64,000 nt of DNA from Bacteroidales bacterium (GTDB lineage Bacteria > Bacteroidota > Bacteroidia > Bacteroidales > UBA932). Below are positions 42,474 through 50,926 of the stretch, in pieces (position 1 is the first letter of the stretch; each line of letters opens with the position of its first letter). A program made the position numbers and the translations under genes. Below the pieces are notes generated by a model. The model made no database searches, was not told the origin of the DNA, and saw nothing but the letters and a program-made list of their open reading frames with translations. Where the stretch lies: the NCBI GenBank assembly GCA_017634595.1, contig JAGBNC010000025.1, forward strand, positions 43,318-107,317, read 5' to 3'.

Positions 42474-43244
42474 TTAGATACAGGTGTATCCTCCGTCCAC
42501 GGCGATGTTCTGACCTGTCACATAAGTACTGGCAGGAGAAGCCAGGAACAGAGCACATGAGTCAAGCTCGCCGTTCTTGCCATAGCGTCCCAGAGGAATG
42601 CTACGCTTAGCTATTGCCTGGAAGTAATCAGAATCAAGGGTTTCAGTAGTAAGGTCGGTATAGAAATAGCCGGGACATATACTATTGACGGTTATTCCGT
42701 ATTTTCCCCACTCGGCAGCAAGGGCTCTTGTAAGGTTGACTACACCGCCTTTGGCGGCATGATACGGTGCACTGCCGACGATGAGATTGCCCACAAGCCC
42801 GTACATCGACGCGATATTGATAATCCTGCCATATCCGGCCTTTATCATTTCCTTACCGAACTCCCGGGAGCATACGAATGTGCCATACAGGTCGATGTCC
42901 ATTTCTTTCCTGAACTGCTCATCGGTAATCTCCTCGGCAGGAGCCACAGCACCCGTACCGGCATTGTTCATAAGGATATCCACACGGCCGAACTTGGCTA
43001 CAGTAGCGGCGACGGATGCTTTAACCCTCTCAGTATCAGTAATATCGCAAGCGAAAGGCAGCACCTCCACGCCATATTCCTCATTAATAGACTTGGCGTT
43101 CTCCTCAAGGAGATTCATGCGCCGGGCCAGAAGGACGAGATTGGCTCCCTGGCTGGCAAATGCCTTGGCCATCTGGAGGCCCAGGCCTGTGGACGCGCCG
43201 GTAACTACAGCGACGCGGCCGGAGAGATCAAAATAATTCTTCAT
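42474..43244 (-). CDS. SDR-family oxidoreductase, gluconate 5-dehydrogenase-like
   Basis: A 256-residue NAD(P)-dependent short-chain dehydrogenase. GASTGLGLQMA (cofactor), NNAG, the catalytic Ser region IINIASMYG, YHAAKGG (Tyr and Lys) and PGYFYTDLT are all present. The pattern is closest to gluconate 5-dehydrogenase and 3-oxoacyl-reductase-like SDRs. It is distinct from the KduD at 28678. It is the last gene of the minus-strand operon that carries the glycine cleavage system, 11 nt after the phosphoesterase gene. The substrate cannot be told from sequence. Confidence 0.85.
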   Translation of the reverse strand: MKNYFDLSGRVAVVTGASTGLGLQMAKAFASQGANLVLLARRMNLLEENAKSINEEYGVEVLPFACDITDTERVKASVAATVAKFGRVDILMNNAGTGAVAPAEEITDEQFRKEMDIDLYGTFVCSREFGKEMIKAGYGRIINIASMYGLVGNLIVGSAPYHAAKGGVVNLTRALAAEWGKYGITVNSICPGYFYTDLTTETLDSDYFQAIAKRSIPLGRYGKNGELDSCALFLASPASTYVTGQNIAVDGGYTCI

Positions 43245-43255
43245 AAAACTTGAGC

Positions 43256-44884
43256 TTATTTAGTGAGTTTATCAAATGCTTTAGGGCGAATGACCGTTTC
43301 CTCATGAAGCACCTTCCCATCTGCGCCAGTCACTCTTACAAGTATAGGAGCCGTGGCAGTTGCGGCCGTAGCTACGAAACTGTGGGGCGTCTTGCGGTCT
43401 TTCATTGCAGACTTAGAAGGAGTACTGTCTTTGTCAAGCTTGGGGGTGACATAGGTAATGACGTACAGAGGCTCGTCAAGATTGGATTTTGACACCACCA
43501 GAGGCTTTCCGTCTTCGAACACCTCCACTTTCTCACCGGGAGCATAACCCCAATAGTTGACGTATATCATATTGGCAAAGGCCGGATCGGCGTACCAGCT
43601 GCGGGCTGGATACAGCTCATGGAATATACGGCACTGTGGATCGTTGCGATAAAAGTCTCCCACAGCATTTATATCGTACACCCTCATCATCTTTGGGTTG
43701 CCGCTGACTGGCACAAAACGCGGCCGGGGATCGGCAGCGCTGCAATCAAGCACGTTGATGGCCTGTTCGCTGGCATCGGAACCGATAGCCTGATAGCCCT
43801 CCGGATGCTGCCACATGCTGCCTGAGGTAGCTCCGAATATGAACTGCTTGAACCTCGGGTACTTTCCAGTGCCCGTATGGATGTACTTATGGGTATGCCC
43901 GGAAAATACGTACACGGAAGGGAAATCCTTGAACACTTCGTCCAGCACAGCAGCCTGCTCCGGCACCATCACCTCGCTCTTGCTCGCATCATTGAACAGA
44001 GGCACATGACAGCAGAAGAAAATCCTGGTGCCGTGAGCCACATATTTAAGATCGTTCTTGAGCCACTCAATATCCTTGTCAAGTATGTGGCAGACATAAT
44101 TGCGGCGTCCGTTGATGTTTTTGTGTCTGGCATCCGGCTCGCCTTCATTAAGATACTCGACGGAATCCATGAAAATCCAATGGTCGGCACCTATGTTCAC
44201 AGAATAGCAGGCCGGTCCCCAGGTATGGCGGTAATTCCATGCCGACACGAAGTCGGTACGCTCACCAAGACCAGACACAGCACCGTCGTTGTCATGGTTG
44301 CCGCTTACAGAAAAGACAGGCATAGGATAGCCGGAATCCGCAAGGAAACGTTCTGCAGCAGCTTCATTAAGTCCGAAGTCATACCAATAGCGGTCGTGTG
44401 CGAAGTCCCCCAGATTGACTGAATAGACCGGACCGCGGGTACTGGACTCTTTATATTCACGCATGATGACGGGCATGACAGTACTCCTGAAACGCTCCAG
44501 ATCATTGCGCGACGGATCGGCGGCAAAGTGCGTGTCGGTTATGAAAAGCACGCTGTAGTTGCTCTGATCCTGAGGTTCAAGCCTGAAATCATGCACTTCC
44601 CTCTTGCGCGGAGCCTTGGTAAGCAAGTGCCAGAAGCCCGGGCGGACGGGATCGATCATTTCAGCCCGGTACCCCGAAGGGACCGTGATGAAGACCACGC
44701 TGTCGGCTTTGTCAGATCTCATGCAATAACGGCCTCTGGCATTGGTGAGGACAATCTGACGGCCATCAGATACCTGCACGCCGGCTACCGGCTTCCCCTG
44801 TGCGGTAACTTTTCCTTTTACCACACCGGCCTGGAGGCATAAAGGGAGCAACATCACTGCTGCTATCAGAAGTGTTTTTTTCAT
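43256..44884 (-). CDS. Secreted calcineurin-like metallophosphoesterase
   Basis: A 542-residue protein with a signal peptide (about 1-19). About 20-100 is a carboxypeptidase-regulatory-like beta-sandwich ([21 protein letters not shown]). About 110-390 is a metallophosphoesterase with the full metal set: DTH (117-119), GDFAHD (159-164), GNHDND (195-200), CCHVP and GHTHKY. The C-terminal 130 residues form a further beta-domain often seen with this family. It should act outside the cytoplasm on phosphate mono- or diesters. It overlaps gcvPB by ATGA, so it is translated with the glycine cleavage genes, although no functional link is known to me. Confidence 0.9.
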   Translation of the reverse strand: MKKTLLIAAVMLLPLCLQAGVVKGKVTAQGKPVAGVQVSDGRQIVLTNARGRYCMRSDKADSVVFITVPSGYRAEMIDPVRPGFWHLLTKAPRKREVHDFRLEPQDQSNYSVLFITDTHFAADPSRNDLERFRSTVMPVIMREYKESSTRGPVYSVNLGDFAHDRYWYDFGLNEAAAERFLADSGYPMPVFSVSGNHDNDGAVSGLGERTDFVSAWNYRHTWGPACYSVNIGADHWIFMDSVEYLNEGEPDARHKNINGRRNYVCHILDKDIEWLKNDLKYVAHGTRIFFCCHVPLFNDASKSEVMVPEQAAVLDEVFKDFPSVYVFSGHTHKYIHTGTGKYPRFKQFIFGATSGSMWQHPEGYQAIGSDASEQAINVLDCSAADPRPRFVPVSGNPKMMRVYDINAVGDFYRNDPQCRIFHELYPARSWYADPAFANMIYVNYWGYAPGEKVEVFEDGKPLVVSKSNLDEPLYVITYVTPKLDKDSTPSKSAMKDRKTPHSFVATAATATAPILVRVTGADGKVLHEETVIRPKAFDKLTK

Positions 44885-46257
44885 TGTCTTGAATATTTCA
44901 GAACCGGTTGACGCGCAGCCGTAGTCTCATCAGGACGCCCGATAGGCGTATTGTGAGGCGCCGTCTTCAGCAAATCGGGGGTCGCCGACGCTTCCTTGGC
45001 AATGGTGTGCATCACGTCGATGAACTCATCCAGGGTCTGAAGCGATTCCGTCTCGGTAGGCTCAATCATCAGGGCCTGGTGGAACAGCAGCGGGAAGTAG
45101 ATGGTGGGAGCATGGAAGCCGTAGTCAAGCAGGCGCTTTGCCACATCGAGGGTCGTGACCTCACCGGCTTCCCGCAAGCCGTCGAATACAAATTCGTGCT
45201 TGCAGACCGATTCAATAGGAAGCTTGAAGCTGTCCTTGAGCGATTCCTTTATGTAGTTGGCAGCCAGCGTGGAAAGCCTTCCAGCCAGCTTGATGTTCTC
45301 CCGCCCGAGGCTCAAGATATAGGCGCAGGCGCGCAGGATGACTCCAAAGTTGCCATGGAAGCCGCTCACCCTGGGTTTGTCCAGCAGATGTACCAGACGC
45401 TCCGACACGCCCACGGGGCCGCTGCCGGGGCCGCCTCCGCCGTGAGGGGTGGAGAAAGTCTTGTGCAGATTCAGATGCATCACATCGAATCCCATATCTC
45501 CGGGACGCACGACACCCAGTAGCGGATTCATATTGGCTCCGTCGTAATAAAGCAGTCCGCCGCAGCCGTGTACCAGCTCAGCAATCTCCTTGATATCACG
45601 CTCGAAGAGGCCGAGGGTGTTGGGATTGGTCATCATGATTCCCGCTATATCAGGGCCGAGCAGAGGCTTAAGGTCCTCTACGTCCACCAGCCCGTCGGGG
45701 CGCGATTTGACCACCACGACATCCAGACCGCACACGGCAGCGCTGGCGGGATTGGTGCCATGGGCGCTGTCGGGGACTATTATCTTGGTGCGTGCGCTGT
45801 CTCCCCTGCTCATATGGTATTCGCGTATGAGCATGAGACCGGTAAGCTCTCCATGGGCACCAGCGCATGGCAGGAAGGTGAAATGCTTCATGCCGGTGAT
45901 CTCTGCAAGAGCCTTGTCCATAAAGTCATACACCGCCTTCACGCCCTCCGTAGTAGATGCCGGCTGGAGAGGATGGATTCCATTGAACTGGGAAACTATC
46001 TCTTCGTTAATCTTAGGATTGTACTTCATGGTACAGGAGCCAAGAGGATAGAAACCCGTATCCACGCCGAAGTTCATCTGGCTTAGATTGGTATAGTGGC
46101 GCACCACATCGGGTTCGCTCACTTCGGGAAGATCCAGCGGAGTCTCCCGCCATATACTGCCGGACGTCGGTTTAAAGGAACCCGCCTCACTTGGCAGCGA
46201 GAAAGCCGAACGCCCGGGCCTGGACAATTCAAATATCAATTTGTCGTAGTACCTCAT
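44881..46257 (-). CDS. gcvPB: Glycine dehydrogenase (decarboxylating) subunit 2
   Basis: A 458-residue PLP enzyme, the second half of a split P-protein. With GcvPA it decarboxylates glycine and passes aminomethyl to the lipoyl arm of GcvH. The PLP Lys is in [18 protein letters not shown]. Other blocks are [16 protein letters not shown] and [16 protein letters not shown]. The C-terminus runs on after the usual end with a short polar tail. It overlaps gcvPA upstream and the phosphoesterase gene downstream, both by ATGA. Confidence 0.96.
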   Translation of the reverse strand: MRYYDKLIFELSRPGRSAFSLPSEAGSFKPTSGSIWRETPLDLPEVSEPDVVRHYTNLSQMNFGVDTGFYPLGSCTMKYNPKINEEIVSQFNGIHPLQPASTTEGVKAVYDFMDKALAEITGMKHFTFLPCAGAHGELTGLMLIREYHMSRGDSARTKIIVPDSAHGTNPASAAVCGLDVVVVKSRPDGLVDVEDLKPLLGPDIAGIMMTNPNTLGLFERDIKEIAELVHGCGGLLYYDGANMNPLLGVVRPGDMGFDVMHLNLHKTFSTPHGGGGPGSGPVGVSERLVHLLDKPRVSGFHGNFGVILRACAYILSLGRENIKLAGRLSTLAANYIKESLKDSFKLPIESVCKHEFVFDGLREAGEVTTLDVAKRLLDYGFHAPTIYFPLLFHQALMIEPTETESLQTLDEFIDVMHTIAKEASATPDLLKTAPHNTPIGRPDETTAARQPVLKYSRQ

Positions 46258-47567
46258 AACTCAGCCTCCTTCACTACTTTAACCAGCGCGTCAATCTCCT
46301 CGCGCGTACGGCGCTCGGTGGCGCAGAATGTGACGTATCCTTCCTCCGTTCCGAGGGCTCCGAAGAAACCGGCATCCAGCAGGACCTGCTGAAGCCTGGC
46401 CGTATCGCACTGCGGCTGAAGGGCGAATTCTTTCAGGAAAGGACGCCCCTCAAAGGGGTCGGTGAATTTGCCGGTGGCAAGCAACTGATCGTGCAGATAA
46501 TGGGAGAGCTCGTAGCAGAGTCCGTTAAGCCGACGCATGCCTTCGGGTCCCATAATCGACAGATACACAGTACACCAGAGGGCCATCAAAGACTCATTGG
46601 AACAAATGTTCGACGTGGCTTTTTCGCGGCGGATGTGCTGCTCGCGGGCCTGAAGCGTAAGTACAAAAGCGCGGCGACCGGACGCGTCCGCCGTCTGGCC
46701 CACAATCCTGCCGGGGAGCTTGCGCATCCATTCGTTGCGGCACGCCATGAAACCAACGTAGGGACCGCCGTAGCACAGGGGAATGCCGAGGCTCTGGCCG
46801 TCGCCGACGGCGATGTCGGCGCCCCATTCGGCAGGTGTCTTGACCACGGCTAGTGCCGAAGGGTCGCAATACTCTACCAGCAGACCACCCATCTCATGGA
46901 CCAGGCCGGCAAGCCCCGTATGGTTCTCAATGATACCGAATCGGTTGATAGAAGGCACTATAACCCCTGCAAGATCGAGCGTACCCTCCGCCACGGCCTC
47001 CGTCACATCCCAAGTTTCCACCAGGTTGATACCGGAGTACCGGGCATAAGTGCGCAGTGTTGCAAGCACGTTGGGCAGCAGCGCTGAAGATGCCACCACC
47101 GTCTTGCGCTTGCGGGTGCATGCCACACACATGCGCATAGCCTCGGCCGCAGCGGTAGGACCGTCATACATAGAGGCGTTGGCAACATCAAGCCCCGTAA
47201 GATTGCAGATCATAGTCTGCCACTCGAAAATGTAACGGAGCGTTCCCTGCGAGATCTCGCACTGATAGGGAGTATAGGCAGTCAGGAACTCCGAACGGGA
47301 GGTAATATAAGGGATGACGGAAGGAGTGTAGTGATCGTAGGCGCCACCGCCGGCAAACACTTTAAGCTTGATGTTTTTGGAAGAGAGCGATTCAAACCAC
47401 GCCCGGACCTCGTCCTCGCTCTTCGCTGATGGCAGGTCATACTCTCCCTTGTGTATAAACTCAGCAGGCACGTCGGCATAGAGCTCATCCATCGAAGCTA
47501 CGCCGACCCTTTCCAACATCACCCGTATATCCTCCTCAGTATGGGGAAAATAGGCGAATGTTCCCAT
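46254..47567 (-). CDS. gcvPA: Glycine dehydrogenase (decarboxylating) subunit 1
   Basis: A 437-residue partner of GcvPB. I start it at ATG 47567 ([15 protein letters not shown]), 4 nt after the gcvH stop, rather than at an in-frame ATG 12 codons earlier inside gcvH. Family blocks are [57 protein letters not shown] and [10 protein letters not shown]. Split P-proteins are usual in Bacteroidetes and many Gram-positives. The enzyme is cytoplasmic. Confidence 0.96.
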   Translation of the reverse strand: MGTFAYFPHTEEDIRVMLERVGVASMDELYADVPAEFIHKGEYDLPSAKSEDEVRAWFESLSSKNIKLKVFAGGGAYDHYTPSVIPYITSRSEFLTAYTPYQCEISQGTLRYIFEWQTMICNLTGLDVANASMYDGPTAAAEAMRMCVACTRKRKTVVASSALLPNVLATLRTYARYSGINLVETWDVTEAVAEGTLDLAGVIVPSINRFGIIENHTGLAGLVHEMGGLLVEYCDPSALAVVKTPAEWGADIAVGDGQSLGIPLCYGGPYVGFMACRNEWMRKLPGRIVGQTADASGRRAFVLTLQAREQHIRREKATSNICSNESLMALWCTVYLSIMGPEGMRRLNGLCYELSHYLHDQLLATGKFTDPFEGRPFLKEFALQPQCDTARLQQVLLDAGFFGALGTEEGYVTFCATERRTREEIDALVKVVKEAEL

Positions 47568-47571
47568 GTCT

Positions 47572-47949
47572 TTACTTGATTGCTTGTTCGTAAGCGGCAG
47601 CATCCATCAGAGCCTCAAGCTCGGCGGGATCGCTCATGCGGACCTTGATGATCCAGGCGGCGTATGCATCCTCGTTCACCTTTTCAGGCGCCGATTCCAG
47701 ATCTTCGTTCACAGCTTCCACCGTGCCGCTGACCGGGCAATACAGCTCGCTCGAAGCCTTAACACTCTCGAGGGCGCCGAATTCCTCACCGGCCTGCACC
47801 TCGTCGCCCTCGGAAGGAAGATCGACATAGGTAATATCACCCATTTCTGCCTGTGCGAAATCGGATACACCGATAATGGCGAGGTCTCCTTCGACCTTCA
47901 CCCATTCATGTGACTCACTGTAGAGGAGTCCTTCAATTATTCTGCTCAT
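47572..47949 (-). CDS. gcvH: Glycine cleavage system H protein
   Basis: A 125-residue lipoyl carrier that shuttles aminomethyl from GcvP to GcvT. The lipoylated Lys is in ALESVKASSELYCPVSG, and the start SHEWVKVEGDLAIIGVSDFAQ is diagnostic. It overlaps the upstream lipoate ligase-GcvT gene by ATGA, so the carrier and its modifying enzyme are made together. Confidence 0.97.
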   Translation of the reverse strand: MSRIIEGLLYSESHEWVKVEGDLAIIGVSDFAQAEMGDITYVDLPSEGDEVQAGEEFGALESVKASSELYCPVSGTVEAVNEDLESAPEKVNEDAYAAWIIKVRMSDPAELEALMDAAAYEQAIK

Positions 47950-49748
47950 TTTTTATAATTTGTCTTGTAAAACCTCTTTTTAACAACTTCCCCGGGGAAT
48001 ACATGCTTACGTATCCTGATCCAAAGCGGGGTGCCAAGGGCAGCATAAGCTGCATCCACCAGCGCGAAGCAGATGCTCTTGTCGAGTGTGATTGAATGAT
48101 AGCCGGTGGTGACCACGCCGACCTGAGTGCCATCTTCAAGTTCAACCGGATAGCCGGCACGCGGAATAGCGTTGTCCTTGAGTTCGATTCCGACTATCTT
48201 GCGCTCCACGCCCTCTGTCTTCTGCTTAAGAAGGGCGTCTTTGCCTATAAACTCCGGCTTGTCGAACTTGCAGAACATGGAAAGACCGGCCATGACCGGG
48301 CTGATCTCAGAGCTGAGTTCATCTCCGTACAGGGGAAGTCCGGCCTCAAAGCGCAAGGTGTCACGGCAGCCAAGGCCACAGGGGGTCACGCCGTCTTCTA
48401 TAAACGCCGCCCACATGTCTCGGATATTGTCCGGAGAAGCATAAATTTCAAATCCGTCCTCGCCGGTGTAGCCGGTACGGCTCACGATCACGCGGCCTCC
48501 GTCTTCATCTTCAAGATCGTAGAAGGTATAGAATTCAAGCTCCCGGAGCTCCTCTATGCCAAAGAGTTTCACCAAGGCATCCTCGGCGGCTGGGCCCTGA
48601 AGGGCTATCTGTCCCCAGGACTCAGAGTCATCGAAAATCTCAACTTTATAATCCTTCGACTGCTCCAGGAGCCACTTGTAGTCCTTATCCACGTTGGCAG
48701 CGTTGACCACCAGCAGGAAGCCGGATTCGAACTCCTTGTACACCAGCAGATCATCCACAGTACCTCCGTCGGGATAGCACATCATGCCGTACAGGATGGC
48801 GCCGGGCCCGAGCCCTTTTACATCATTGGTAAAAATGTGATTAACGAATGCTTCCGCATCTGGTCCGTCCACGAATATCTCGCCCATGTGGGAGACGTCG
48901 AACATACCGACAGCGTTACGCACTGCATTGTGTTCCTGAATAATGCCGCTATACTGAATCGGCATATCAAAGCCCGCGAAAGGGCTCATCTTTGCGCCCA
49001 ACGCGATGTGGTCTTCGTGCAGGCAGGTCGTTTTCAGAGATTGGTCCATAGTAGTGTCAAATATAAGACTTTTACTGCGCATTTCCAAATCCTTCACAGC
49101 CTCTATTTCCGCGGGGCTGAGCATGCGCACAGAATCGCAGAAAGCCTCCGTGAGAGCTGCTTTTACCGCCTCTATTTCGATACCCGGGATCAGGTCGGAG
49201 AGATTGGCTACTCTCTGGCGCACCGACTTGACCGAATGCTTGGCGAGCTTGGCCTCCGTGGGGGTTATAGCATTTTGGAGCATATCCAAATTGACGGAGT
49301 GCATAAGTGTACAATGTACAATGCTCGCTGCAGTATGGGCAAAAAAGGCGCTCCCGGAGACCTTGCGGCCTCCCATCAGTATATCATTGTGGCCGCTCAC
49401 CACCGCCTCAAGGCCGAAGCCGCCAAGGCATTCAGCCATCTTCCTGAGGAATCGCGGGAAGACAATGTCAACTCCTCTTTCGGGGGTAATGTACGACACC
49501 ATGAGATTGCCCATGTCGGCATACACGCATCCTCCGCCGCTCTTGCGACGCACCACTCTTACGCCATGCTTCCGACAGAAATCCAGATTTACTTCTGTTT
49601 CAAGATCTTGATTGCGGCCTATAATGACCGTAGGCTCGACCTGCCATACAAAAAAACCGCAGCCATAAGCCGCAGCTATATACTCTTCTAATGCAAGATA
49701 GAAAGACAAAGGTCTGACAAGTCCGTCCGGGAGAAGAATATTTTCCAT
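47946..49748 (-). CDS. Lipoate-protein ligase fused to aminomethyltransferase GcvT
   Basis: A 600-residue fusion. Residues 1 to about 233 form a lipoate-protein ligase A domain: FYLALEEYIA, IGRNQDLETEVN, VRRKSGGGCVYADMGNL and the catalytic-Lys region ILMGGRKVSGSAFF. Residues about 234-600 form GcvT: HEDHIALGAKMSPFAGFDMPIQY, FDVSHMGEI, SRTGYTGEDGFEIY and LRFEAGLPLYG. I infer that one protein loads lipoate on GcvH and then completes glycine cleavage. No stop separates the halves. An ATG at residue 234 (49049), preceded by TATATTTG at 49065-49058, could also give free GcvT. It overlaps gcvH downstream (ATGA) and the 154-residue gene upstream (TAATG). Confidence 0.9.
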   Translation of the reverse strand: MENILLPDGLVRPLSFYLALEEYIAAAYGCGFFVWQVEPTVIIGRNQDLETEVNLDFCRKHGVRVVRRKSGGGCVYADMGNLMVSYITPERGVDIVFPRFLRKMAECLGGFGLEAVVSGHNDILMGGRKVSGSAFFAHTAASIVHCTLMHSVNLDMLQNAITPTEAKLAKHSVKSVRQRVANLSDLIPGIEIEAVKAALTEAFCDSVRMLSPAEIEAVKDLEMRSKSLIFDTTMDQSLKTTCLHEDHIALGAKMSPFAGFDMPIQYSGIIQEHNAVRNAVGMFDVSHMGEIFVDGPDAEAFVNHIFTNDVKGLGPGAILYGMMCYPDGGTVDDLLVYKEFESGFLLVVNAANVDKDYKWLLEQSKDYKVEIFDDSESWGQIALQGPAAEDALVKLFGIEELRELEFYTFYDLEDEDGGRVIVSRTGYTGEDGFEIYASPDNIRDMWAAFIEDGVTPCGLGCRDTLRFEAGLPLYGDELSSEISPVMAGLSMFCKFDKPEFIGKDALLKQKTEGVERKIVGIELKDNAIPRAGYPVELEDGTQVGVVTTGYHSITLDKSICFALVDAAYAALGTPLWIRIRKHVFPGEVVKKRFYKTNYKK

Positions 49749-50212
49749 TACTGGAGAATCTTCAGGTCTTTCTTCAAAATCATTTTAGGATCCATCATCG
49801 ACACCTTTTCGAAAAGGCGGATACGGTTGCCGAGGGAAAGATATACTTTATCCTCATGCTTGCCCTTGCGCCACCACTTGTAAAAGCCGACGGGATCGTT
49901 TTCATAAGGGATTTTGGCTACAATACCAGTGCTGTAACCGGGATAGTCTATTATGAGCTGCAAGCCCATAAAACGCTTGTAATATTCAGGATCGGCCCTG
50001 CGGAGTTTGCTGACCAGAGGATTGAGGACCTCGAAACTGTCCACCTGCAACACCTTGTCCTTCACTATCATACGGTGGATTCTGACAGGATCGGCATTAA
50101 GCCAGGCCCCCATCTTCATAGTAATGGGGCCCTCGTCGGTCTCAAGGGTCAGATCGTCCGTAGAAAAGTAAATCTTCTCCGGATCCAGGGGGAACAGTTC
50201 TTCAGCGGCCAT
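49748..50212 (-). CDS. Conserved-looking protein of unknown function, first gene of the gcv operon
   Basis: A 154-residue soluble protein; I do not recognise the family. It is acidic at the N-terminus (ELFPLDPEKIYFSTDDLTLETDEG), with a beta-rich middle (ITMKMGAWLNADPVRIHRMIV) and a basic, aromatic stretch (GFYKWWRKGKHEDKVYLSLGNRIRLFEKVSMMDP). There is no signal peptide or membrane segment. It is the promoter-proximal gene of the operon and overlaps the lipoate ligase-GcvT gene by 1 nt, which suggests a role linked to lipoylation or glycine cleavage, but that is only inference from position. Confidence 0.75.
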   Translation of the reverse strand: MAAEELFPLDPEKIYFSTDDLTLETDEGPITMKMGAWLNADPVRIHRMIVKDKVLQVDSFEVLNPLVSKLRRADPEYYKRFMGLQLIIDYPGYSTGIVAKIPYENDPVGFYKWWRKGKHEDKVYLSLGNRIRLFEKVSMMDPKMILKKDLKILQ

Positions 50213-50239
50213 TAAAAATCTTGAATACAGGTGTATCAG

Positions 50240-50270
50240 TTGGCAAATTTAAGAATTTTTTTTAGATTTG
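50240..50270. promoter_or_regulatory. Overlapping divergent promoters
   Basis: Plus strand: TTG (50240-50242), 20 nt, then TAGATTTG (50263-50270), 8 nt before the arginase-fold gene, so its mRNA may be nearly leaderless. Minus strand: TAAATTTG (50251-50244), 31 nt before the first gene of the gcv operon. The two promoters interleave, so RNA polymerase can probably occupy only one at a time. Confidence 0.65.
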
Positions 50271-50278
50271 AACAAGTT

Positions 50279-50926
50279 ATGAACGCAATTCTGAATTTAA
50301 GTGGCGCTTTTCAGGACGAATCCTGGGATTTAGAAGGGTCACGCTGGCTTGATTTCCGCTCGTTGGAAGCCTGTTGCTGCTATTGCAGCGAAGAATCGGC
50401 CGCCATCCTCCGTTCCAGGCTGGCCACTGAAACAAAAGCCGGCGTCTGCTGGACAGACACCGGCGATTATCATTATATCAGTCTATTCAGGATGGAACAG
50501 ATCAAAGAGCCGTTTGCCCTTTGCCTGTTCGACAATCACCCCGACGATGAGGAAGATTCGCTGGGAAGCGGGATGCTCAGCTGCGGCAACTGGGTGAAAT
50601 TCGCAAGGGAGAGCCTTCCCTTGATGAAAAGTGATTTCCGTAACACCACAGACATACCAGGAGACACGGCTGTTTTCCTTTCAATCGACCTAGACGTGCT
50701 CTCCGCCGATTGGGCCAGGACAGACTGGAGCCAGGGCGACATGACCTTGCAGGAGCTCCTCGAAGCCCTGGATATTATCCGTGCTTCACACCGCATCCTC
50801 GCAGTAGATATCTGCGGCGGGCTGACCGTAGCAAAGGGAGCGAAGCCGGCAGACCTGAGCATCAATACACGGACACGTAACATTCTCGCCTCCTACTTCG
50901 ACAGCCATCCTCCCGTAGCCGGGTAG
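50279..50926 (+). CDS. Small arginase/agmatinase-fold protein
   Basis: A 215-residue protein of the ureohydrolase superfamily. I start it at ATG 50279, right after the -7 element; an in-frame GTG at 50231 would place the promoter inside the gene. Metal-ligand segments are LFDNHPDDEE and FLSIDLDVLSADWARTDWSQG, and the end LAVDICGG recalls the family's late Glu/Asp region. It is about 80-100 residues shorter than arginase, agmatinase or formimidoylglutamase, so the N-terminal strands are reduced. Such short arginase-fold proteins occur in Bacteroidetes; the substrate is unknown. Its last 34 nt overlap the convergent pilus gene. Confidence 0.72.
   Translation: MNAILNLSGAFQDESWDLEGSRWLDFRSLEACCCYCSEESAAILRSRLATETKAGVCWTDTGDYHYISLFRMEQIKEPFALCLFDNHPDDEEDSLGSGMLSCGNWVKFARESLPLMKSDFRNTTDIPGDTAVFLSIDLDVLSADWARTDWSQGDMTLQELLEALDIIRASHRILAVDICGGLTVAKGAKPADLSINTRTRNILASYFDSHPPVAG

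Noticed and set aside
47580-47605. A possible fourth copy of the element at the gcvH end (TTGTTCGTAAG, encoding YEQA)
   Set aside because: Only about 9 nt match the core complement, there are no inverted arms, and the residues are a normal GcvH C-terminus.
48096-49691. 531-codon open frame on the plus strand
   Set aside because: Antisense to the lipoate ligase-GcvT fusion; no recognisable domain.
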